Assembly (NCBI GenBank): GCA_021234155.1
Contig: JAJEKV010000025.1
Coordinates: 124,001 to 188,000 of the forward strand
Origin: Isoetes taiwanensis
Taxonomy: Eukaryota > Streptophyta > Lycopodiopsida > Isoetales > Isoetaceae
Direction: 5' to 3'
Length of the DNA: 64,000 nt
Shown: piece by piece, positions 56,575 through 64,000 of the stretch
How positions within the stretch are numbered: position 1 is the first letter of the stretch
Layout of the letters: each line of letters opens with the position of its first letter
Program-made: the position numbers and the translations under genes
The notes under the pieces: generated by a model
Seen by the model: the letters and a program-made list of their open reading frames with translations, nothing else
What the model was told of the DNA's origin: nothing
Databases searched by the model: none

Positions 56575-57678
56575 TAGCAAAGCTTTCTCCCTACATTCTT
56601 GATCATTATGGCCTTTTATTTGGCATCTTGAGCAGAATTTCAACAATCTACATGTAGTATCAGAATGTCCAATAGACCCACAATACTCACAAGTAATAAA
56701 CTGAACCTTCCTCAACTTCTCACCAATTGTAAGCTTAGAAATCTTTGCTGCAATATCCTCTGTTTTATGCTCTGGAGTATCAACTTCAGGAATATATCTC
56801 TGCTTATCTTCAGCCTTGAGAGCATACTCTTGTGCCTCTAGCAATGTTGTAGGTTGTTTAGCCTTTCCCTTATGAGCAATAGCTCGTTTCAGCCCCTTCA
56901 CATACCATTGGATATCCATTTCATCACTCCTTGCAATCTTTCAATGAACCACGACTTTGAGAACCGCAATATACCTCTGATTATACTCTCTAATTGATTC
57001 ATCTTCCTTTTGTGTGAAATTGGTCAATCTTTTTATAGTCTAATCCTTACCCTGGACTTCTTGATAATTAGCAATAAATTCTTCCTTTAATTCCTAATAT
57101 GTCATGGTATCTGGCTGGGTTTGTACCCATTCCTCCACTGAATCTTGCAAAGAACTATGAAACCAAAGTAAATAATCACCAGCCGATAACTTACATTGCT
57201 GGCAATATCCCTCAAACTTTACAATATGCTTTAAAGGATCCCGATCTACTAGATCATCAAACTTTGGAATCCCCATTGTCTGGAAACCCCACACCTTGGG
57301 TGGTAATACAAGCATCTCTTCCTCTTCTTGAGGTTCTTGAAATTGAAAAAACAAAACGGAATCTCCCTTCAATTTGAAAAATGAAATTGGATTACCTTCT
57401 AGATCGGTAAATGGAATCAGAACCTCCTGGATCTGAGAATTAGACTCCAGATCTGCTCCCAAACCCTCTGTTTTATTGTAGCATACTTTTGAATTAGAAT
57501 TATAAAAGTTTATTACCAAAGTTTTAGAAATCGCATCTCCTCTTCTATCATTTCTGAGCATGCCAGGTGCTTCATTAGCACTGTCAATCCCTTTTCCATT
57601 AAAAAAAATCATCCTTTTGTTTCCTTTGAAAGTTGGAACTCTGGTTGATGCCATAGCTGCTCCTCTTTTGCAAAGCAT
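56575..57678 (-). pseudogene. Ty3/gypsy gag (capsid and two zinc knuckles) relic
   Basis: On the minus strand a frame from 57678 to 57094 contains a gag-like capsid start (DPLKHIVKFEGYCQQCKLS, WFHSSLQDSVEEWVQTQP). After a stop and frame changes come EFIANYQEVQG, FTQKEDESIREYNQRY and WYVKGLKRAI, the typical retrotransposon gag order. Two CCHC knuckles follow: CEYCGSIGHSDTTC and CSRCQIKGHNDQEC. No protease or RT follows. In a live element this would form the virus-like particle core and bind RNA. Confidence 0.8.
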
Positions 57679-60082
57679 GGCGGCATGGTAGGGATGTTGG
57701 AATAGGAAACGATTGCTCCGCCAAAACTAGAGCACACATTATGTATTTTTAAATTTCTACAGAATAATGCCATAATTTGAATTCGTCATTAATGCTGAAA
57801 TGCTAGATCGAATGACAATTTTCAACATTTTGGCCCTATGATCGGAAACTAGAGAGGTGTTAAATCAGTGATACGCCTAACATTCATAGCATTTATGACG
57901 AGTCTTTGATTTCTATCTTCATCTGGCTTGAGAAGAAGTAACACATGATTGTTTGTTCTTTCATATTTGTGTGTTCAACCATCCTATTCAAAGAAACTTA
58001 ATTCGGGGGTTTAAATATTTTTGCCTATTGCTATTATTATTTAGTCGAAAAATTTCACCATGAAATGACATCAACTCGATGAAGAGAAATGTTCGCGGTG
58101 GCGCAGAGGCCTTGGCTGCCGCGATAAATTTCTTGTATATTGTAATAATTGAGACATGATTCCTGGCTTGACAGTGACTGGCCGAGGCCCAGAGCTGTCA
58201 ATCGAGAGTTGTGGAAACAATTATGTTACCCTTACCATATCATAACTAGGGAGGTCAAGTTTGTCATTCATAAAAATCTTGGAGTTGTTCTTGACTGTGC
58301 TGATTATCCGGAATCATCCGGCAAATTAGCATTCCTGAAAATTGGGGCAAATGACGTGGATGCACCAAAATGCACCACCTAAAAGGAATCCAACCCAATT
58401 ATGATATTGTATTATAATAAGTGAGGGTCAAGCATGAGATGAGAGGGTTTATTAGCTATTTAACAGCTTCTATATGCAATAATACTCAACAACATGGAAC
58501 TTGGGTTGCTAATTTCATCGGAAGGTTAATGACGTGCTGCCATGTGGCATTTCTCCACATTCTAGAATGGAAAGTGGGAAGATAATTCCAAGGCTTCTGG
58601 AACTTACAGGCTACTCTTGGATAATATAGATTAACACATCATATAATTAGGTTATTAGAGATCAAACCCAGAATACGAAGCGAATTCTTACAATTTTTAC
58701 AGATCACATCCGATCCCTGCTACAAAGTATAAAATCGAATCTGGCCCCCACTACAAATATGAATTGTATAAGTTGAGAGTTGACCCCTCGCTCCTCCCCC
58801 CCTCCTGCCAAAATAGATAGTACCAAAACAGCGCAGATTTAGAATAAGATCCCGCATCTGGGCCATGAAATCTAAGTTAGAGGAGCCCAAAAATAGTGAT
58901 TGATCACAAAATAAGCTTCTGCAATTTTGTGTTAACCACGATTCCCAAGAGATCTTCCATAAAATTTTGGTCCGTGAAACCGATCATACTATGGTTTTGG
59001 TGTTAAAACCGCACATTGCCCCAAACCTCCTACAAAGTGGTCAAGGTAACAAGTAATGTAGGAAACATTTTCAAGCCAAAAGAACATCTAAAATATGCAA
59101 CGAATTTCGGCATAACGTAACAATTTGAGGCTTTTTTTATCCATGCAACTGGTAGTTGAATGCCTGCGCAAAGAATCCCCCCCTGGCTATAGTCCCTGTC
59201 CGCTATAGTCATTGTCTTTCATGCCATGTATAGGACCTTTAATGGATGACACTCTATCGATGCCATAGCCGGACCTCTGCGAAGAAAAACCGGATGCATT
59301 ACTGTGGGAGGAAAAATCATTCCTAAGTACCATGTTGTGGTGACATGGTTATTGGTCCCACATTCCGGTGTGGTCGGTGGCCCACTCCAAGCTGCTGCCA
59401 GTCGCAGGGCCCTACCTGTCCACACCAGAATGTGGTCCCGGTGGCCATGCCACCATACATCACTATCGTTACGTATGGCATCCTTGCTAAGGAAGATGAG
59501 GATGCATGAGAAAACCAAATGTGTATGCAAGAGACCTTGCGATTCCTTTAAAAGATGCGTAGACGCAAGGTTGAATTTCTTCTGAACCCCAAAAGCAATA
59601 TAACCATGAATGTTAATGGAAAGCAGGATGGCATTCTTACAAGTGGGCTAGCCATTCCTAATCTCATAATGGAAATGGGCAAGTCCATATCATAGCTGGG
59701 TTGGTTTTTTCTTTGAGTGGTGTAATTTGCTACTGCCACGTCGCATTCGCCAAAATCCTGGAATGATAATCCACACAAGAGATGCTTGGTTACCTCTTCA
59801 ACTAGTGAAGAAATAGCCAAGTACTGTGTGAGATTATTTCACAAGCTATGTTGAGAAGCTGCTTTTAGAAGCGATTACTTTAGGAAAAGCTGAGTCCGAT
59901 CTGTATTTCAAGCTTGCCATAGTCGTGACTTTAGTTAGTGCTCCATGCTTAGCCATAGCTATGACTGTCAACAGAACTGGAAAAAACCTCTGTTCCCCCT
60001 TTCTGGTTTCGCAGGAATTTTGTTCTCGGCTGCCGTTGGTTCCGAAGATCCCCTGCCAAAACCGGAAAGGGGTCTAGATGGC
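57679..60082. other. No gene seen
   Basis: Includes a segment near 58086-58140 related to the dispersed repeat at 34.52-34.60 kb (GAAATGTTCGC, GAGGCCTTGG). Other frames are short and unrecognised. Confidence 0.45.
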
Positions 60083-60412
60083 TTAGAGCGGGTTCACATG
60101 CAACAGTGGTCGGAGAGGGGCCCTATTATACCCTTTACAAATTGGTGATGGTCGGCGATGGTGGGCATAAAAGGGCGTGGCATTTTACATGATGGTGAAG
60201 GCCGCGCTGGTGCATGTGAATCCAGTCTTAGAGCCGGTTCACATACAACCATCGCCCAGAGAGGGGGCCTGTTTTGACCAGTGCAAATTGGCGATGGTGG
60301 GCGCAACCATCGCCTGGAGAGGGGGTTTGTTTTGCCCAGTCTCGCCCAGCATCGCCATGCACTGGGCAAAACAGCCCTCTCCGAAGCGATGGTTGCATAT
60401 GAACCGCCCTAG
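60083..60412. mobile_element. MITE-like foldback with GGTTCACATGCAAC termini, duplicated left end
   Basis: TTAGAGCGGGTTCACATGCA at 60083 and a second version at 60229 both pair with the reverse-complement right end at 60373-60412 (ATGGTTGCATATGAACCGCC). GGAGAGGG-type sequence follows the ends inward. The interior is made of repeated CGATGGTGGGC and GTTTTGCCCAG words. The doubled left end suggests a tandem or nested insertion. The family is not assigned. Confidence 0.7.
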
Positions 60413-60710
60413 GCATTTTACCTATTGCAAGATGATGTCGGTGGAAGAGACATTGCTCTACCATTCTTGGCTGTACAAGCTGCTTTTCTAAAGGAGCCAT
60501 AGTTAATCAAAGAATTGGCCGTGGGAAGAAATCATTTGGGCAAAATTTTGACCCACCGGTAGGTCTAGGTCAAAAATTTGCCCCAATTGTAGACAGAAGT
60601 AAAATCGTTGGTATAGAAAAAAAGAGGCAAATTGCGAAAACATTCCTAGCACAAATTCGGCAGTTCTATGCTAGTGGATTGGAGAGCGAAACAGCCACCG
60701 ATAAGGAGTA

Positions 60711-60842
60711 GATAACGCCCTGGTCGTGTTCTTGAAAAAAAATTGAGGGCCATCAAAATGGGAGGGTGTGAAAAGACGCTACAGCCATTTTGATGGCCCT
60801 AAATTTTTTTTTTCAGTAACACCCGAGGGCCAGGGCGTTATC
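60711..60842. mobile_element. 132-bp MITE-like hairpin, arms 51 and 58 bp
   Basis: GATAACGCCCTGG starts the left arm and its reverse complement ends the right arm. Both arms also share an A- or T-run and AGGGCCATCAAAATGG. The loop is 23 bp. The arms differ mainly in a 10-16 bp internal segment. Confidence 0.8.
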
Positions 60843-60846
60843 GCCC

Positions 60847-61026
60847 TTAACACACTGCCCCGAGAGTTTTGGGCCATCCGATCATTATCAAAATTGATCT
60901 GGATCCGTCCATTTCATAACATCCTAGGGTGTTATGGAGTAGCAGTGTGTTATAGCTCCAGTAACACACTGATCAAGATTGATCTGAACTGTTGGATCAC
61001 TATAAACTTGAGGGGAAGTGTGTTAA
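60847..61026. mobile_element. 180-bp MITE-like element with CTTAACACACT termini
   Basis: CTTAACACACTGCCCC at the left pairs with GGGGAAGTGTGTTAAG at the right. An internal copy of the terminus (GTGTGTTATAGC, CCAGTAACACACTGATC) lies near 60945-60975. It sits 4 bp from the previous element. Confidence 0.7.
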
Positions 61027-62035
61027 GGAGATGCTCGACGATTTTGCACGCTTCATAGTTAGATTTCCTGTTTTGTGGAGAGGCAAGGCAAGGTCTCTGA
61101 TTCCGATTGTTCACGAAGGGGAGTTGTAGCAGGCAGATTTTTTATTGCTGAGAGAGTGGACTAGATATCCCACAGGAATACCTTGCAGAAGAATGCAAAT
61201 AAGGAATAATAAAAGAAAAGGAGAGGGCTCTTTCAACAATACTTACCAAGGGGGGTCTATCAGTGAGGCCGATGGCCTAGGATGGTTTGCGTCATTGCAC
61301 CTGGGCGTGAATTATTCTAGCATCTCCTCAAGGGGAGAGTGTACGTCATAATTTGTGGTAGTGGGGGCTCGCGTTCGCGCGGCCCCCTTCAATCAATCTA
61401 ATCTGTATTTAATTACTTTCTATTGCAACCTAATTCTTGAACTGGGTTTGGTTGTAGGAATTGCAAACAAGTTGAAGCTGGGCAGTTGAAGAGGTTATTT
61501 GAAGGAACGTATTGAGCGTCTCTCATATATAAGTAAATTAGATTGATATGCTTGTCGGATAGACATTTTAATAGGAAGAGATGATACAAAAATCCTTAGC
61601 TTAGAATTGGAACATTGTACTCAAATGTATATCTATTCTATCAGAGACATGTTAGTTTTTGAGCAAGAAAGGGAAACTCCACACGTTTCACATTTATACT
61701 AAGCTTTCTCGAAATTAAAGTTTCACCATTGTGGTGGATGATTGTAACCAGAATGTTAAATGAGTACAATAGCATTGAGGTACATCATCTTGGAAAATGA
61801 GAGTTACTGGTATGTATTTTAATCCAGTCCAACCTAATCCTTGAACTTGGTTTTTCATTGTAGGAGTTGCAAACAGGTTAGTTAAATGTATTGTTTTTTC
61901 CTCATATATAAACGCTGAAACCTATTGTGCTTTTCCCATGTATAAAAGTTAGCTGTCAAAGATGTATTGTGCTGGATAGACTTTTAATAGGAAGAGAGTG
62001 GAAAGAAAACAAGGTTGGAAAGAGATACATAAATC
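61027..62035. other. No gene seen
   Basis: AT-rich DNA, with loosely repeated phrases (CCTAATCCTTGAACT, AATAGGAAGAGA) at 61.4-62.0 kb hinting at an old duplication. Confidence 0.45.
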
Positions 62036-62358
62036 TTTAGCTGTGCTTTCTAATGTGACAAGCATCCATACATCCACAGAACACGTTTCTAAGGGGAAGA
62101 CATTATAGATTATTGAAGGCTTACACATGTTTCACATTTAGCTGCGCTCTTTAATGTGGCATATCCGTTATGTCAGCAACATGTTTCCAAGGGGAAGACA
62201 TCATGAATTATAAGAGACTTTAAGCTTTCCACATGTTTCACATTTAGCTGCGCTCTCTAATATGACATATTCGTTATGTCAGGAACATGTTATGTCAGGA
62301 ACATGTTTTTAAGGAGACGACATGAATTCTAGGAGGCTTCAAGCTTTCCACATGTTTG
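62036..62358. repeat. 103-106 bp tandem repeat, about three copies
   Basis: TTTAGCTGCGCTCT recurs at 62138 and 62244, with a diverged first copy near 62036. Each unit also has CATGTTTC(C/T)AAGGGGAAGACAT and CCACATGTTTCACATTT. Copy three has an extra short GTTATGTCAGGAACAT duplication. Confidence 0.85.
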
Positions 62359-64000
62359 TAATGATAAACTCGCTGCTGAATGGTAATATGATGCTGAGAA
62401 TCTATATTTGAAATGCATCAGTTCTCAAATCCTATGTTTGAGATGCCTTCACCTTATGCATCTTGCCCAGTATATTCTGTCATTTGTGGCATACTACTTG
62501 CTGAAGTGTTCAGTAGGTGACATGACCAATCTAGCATGACAGATTTTCATTATTGATCAAACTCGTACTAACAAAGGATACTCAATGATGTACTTCCGTT
62601 TCTGTTTCTCCTAGATGTATCTTAGTTCCATAACGTTTCTTTACTTCTGTTCCTGTTTCTCCTAGATGTTATCAAGCAATTTGCGAGTGAGACAGGTGGT
62701 GGATACGTAGTGCTCTCAACTGCAGTACTTCACTGGTCATCAACATCTAATCCAGCATTCTACATGATTCACATATCCATCATCTAAGCATCTAATCCAG
62801 CATTCTATGATTCTCCATTGCTAGCAGAGTTTGTCCTAGGTAGAAGAATGTGAAGGTGTGTTAGCAGTTGTCCTACCAGGAATTTGTATCCAAGAAATCA
62901 TGATTCCATAGCCATAAAATCATGTGAGCCTTTTCCAAAAAGTTGGCAGGCATGCTATAGAGCTTTCTTCTGTCATAACTTCTACCAACCTTGGCCTTGA
63001 ACAGGCATGCTAATTGCAGTGGAAACATATGCAAATGCACTTGTCGGACTCCAGATTTGACAACATTTATATGAGACAATGCTGAAAATGGCCTAACAAT
63101 GTGTTTGTTAAGAAAACCATTTGCAAAGCTTATGCAAGCACAAGATGCATTAGATTTCAATAGCTGTATAAGTTGGGATCATTACTACTTTCGATCCCAA
63201 AGTGATTTACTTATTTCTTTTTTATTCTCGAAAACAATAAACATAATTGCCATCTTATGAACATGTATAGCACAGCCGAGAGTAATCTTCTAAAGCTGCC
63301 AAATCAGAGAAGGGAAAGAGAAGAGATATTAAAGCTGCAGAGAAGAGATATTAAAGCTGCTAAATCAGAGAAGGAAAAAGGAGGAGATATTATTTTCTTC
63401 CGCCTGCACTAAAGATGTTAGAGGTGATGGATGTTTTATTTCAATTTGCAGGATTTGAAGACGACAGCAACCTCCCTTCAGATTTCCTTGCTAGATCTGC
63501 CATATTGGGCTTCATTTTGCTAGAGAATGATATGCAGATGCATATGAGTAGATGGGTTGTAGCCTAGCTCCATTAGAAAAACTTCATCTTATTCTTCTTT
63601 GATTTTAGGCAATGATTTGGTACCGATTTGAGGTCCGAGGTTTGCAAAATGGGCTACACTGTGTTTAAGCAGAGATAAAAGAGGTAAAATTTTGGCCCTT
63701 CTATCATGCTTTTATACAAAAATGTCATTCTTATTCATCTCAATCTTACAGCGGACTTTAGAATGATCTCATTAAGGACAAGTATGATATGGTTTTATTG
63801 AACACAAGGACCAGCTTACCGAACTTTCCTTTCCATCATTTAAACAGGTCTGAGATTACAACATTGTTTACTGTAGGTTTGACATGAGCAGGTGAGATGT
63901 AAACAATCAATTTCAACTTTTGGCATGAAGTGAATTTGTTAAATTTGTTACGTAATCTCAATGTTGCGAGAAAAAAATTGACTCATGTTTCTTCCATTGG
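62359..64000. other. No gene seen; small direct repeats
   Basis: CATCTAATCCAGCATTCTA occurs twice near 62740-62805, and GAGAAGAGATATTAAAGCTGC occurs twice at 63318-63361. No recognised coding region reaches the window edge. Confidence 0.5.

Noticed and set aside
1-64000. CRISPR arrays, bacterial operons and prophage-type features
   Set aside because: Tandem repeats here lack unique regular spacers and the gene structure is eukaryotic with spliceosomal introns.

Overview
This is nuclear DNA from a plant. The evidence is multi-exon genes with short GT-AG introns, a plant-type FAD monooxygenase, a mitochondrial-type ferredoxin relic, chromovirus (Ty3/gypsy) remains, a CACTA-like end and many MITE-like foldbacks. 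Two unusual protein families are also present: a Crypton-like DUF3504 tyrosine recombinase and a DFAENY/SDG/HGKG transposase-like protein. I would lean to a seed-free land plant (bryophyte, lycophyte or fern) over a seed plant, but the sequence does not settle this.

Layout. 0-5.8 kb: a CACTA-like subterminal array, then two eroded chromovirus 3' halves in opposite orientation and an LTR. 5.85-9.3 kb: a foldback, then a 3.35-kb unit with 24-bp terminal inverted repeats around a seven-exon DUF3504 gene. 10.0-15.3 kb: a second LTR copy interrupted by a MITE-bearing insertion and partly tandemly duplicated, then a chromovirus RT/RNase H read on the minus strand and split by two large insertions, one of which ends in a foldback element. 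15.9-18.9 kb: the one clearly intact host gene, a six-exon FAD-dependent monooxygenase on the minus strand with a duplicated promoter. 22.0-24.6 kb: a ferredoxin pseudogene and a decaying unidentified gene whose exon is split by a 270-bp MITE with a perfect 8-bp target duplication. 25-47 kb: mostly repeat-rich, decayed DNA with foldbacks, tandem repeats and coding relics. 47.4-56 kb: a multi-exon transposase-like pseudogene on the minus strand with a CA/GT minisatellite in its intron, an inverted partner minisatellite 6 kb away, and an FCP1-like phosphatase relic between them. 56-57.7 kb: a LINE RT scrap and a gypsy gag relic. 60-61 kb: three MITE-like foldbacks in a row. 62 kb: a 106-bp tandem repeat.

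Only the monooxygenase looks like a normal working gene. The DUF3504 gene has excellent splice structure but two reading-frame breaks and doubtful catalytic residues. Several frame breaks may be sequence errors: two tandem copies near 34.6-35.0 kb differ mainly by single-base indels, which is typical of unpolished long-read assemblies. Everything here comes from reading the sequence and remembered family motifs; no database search was possible.
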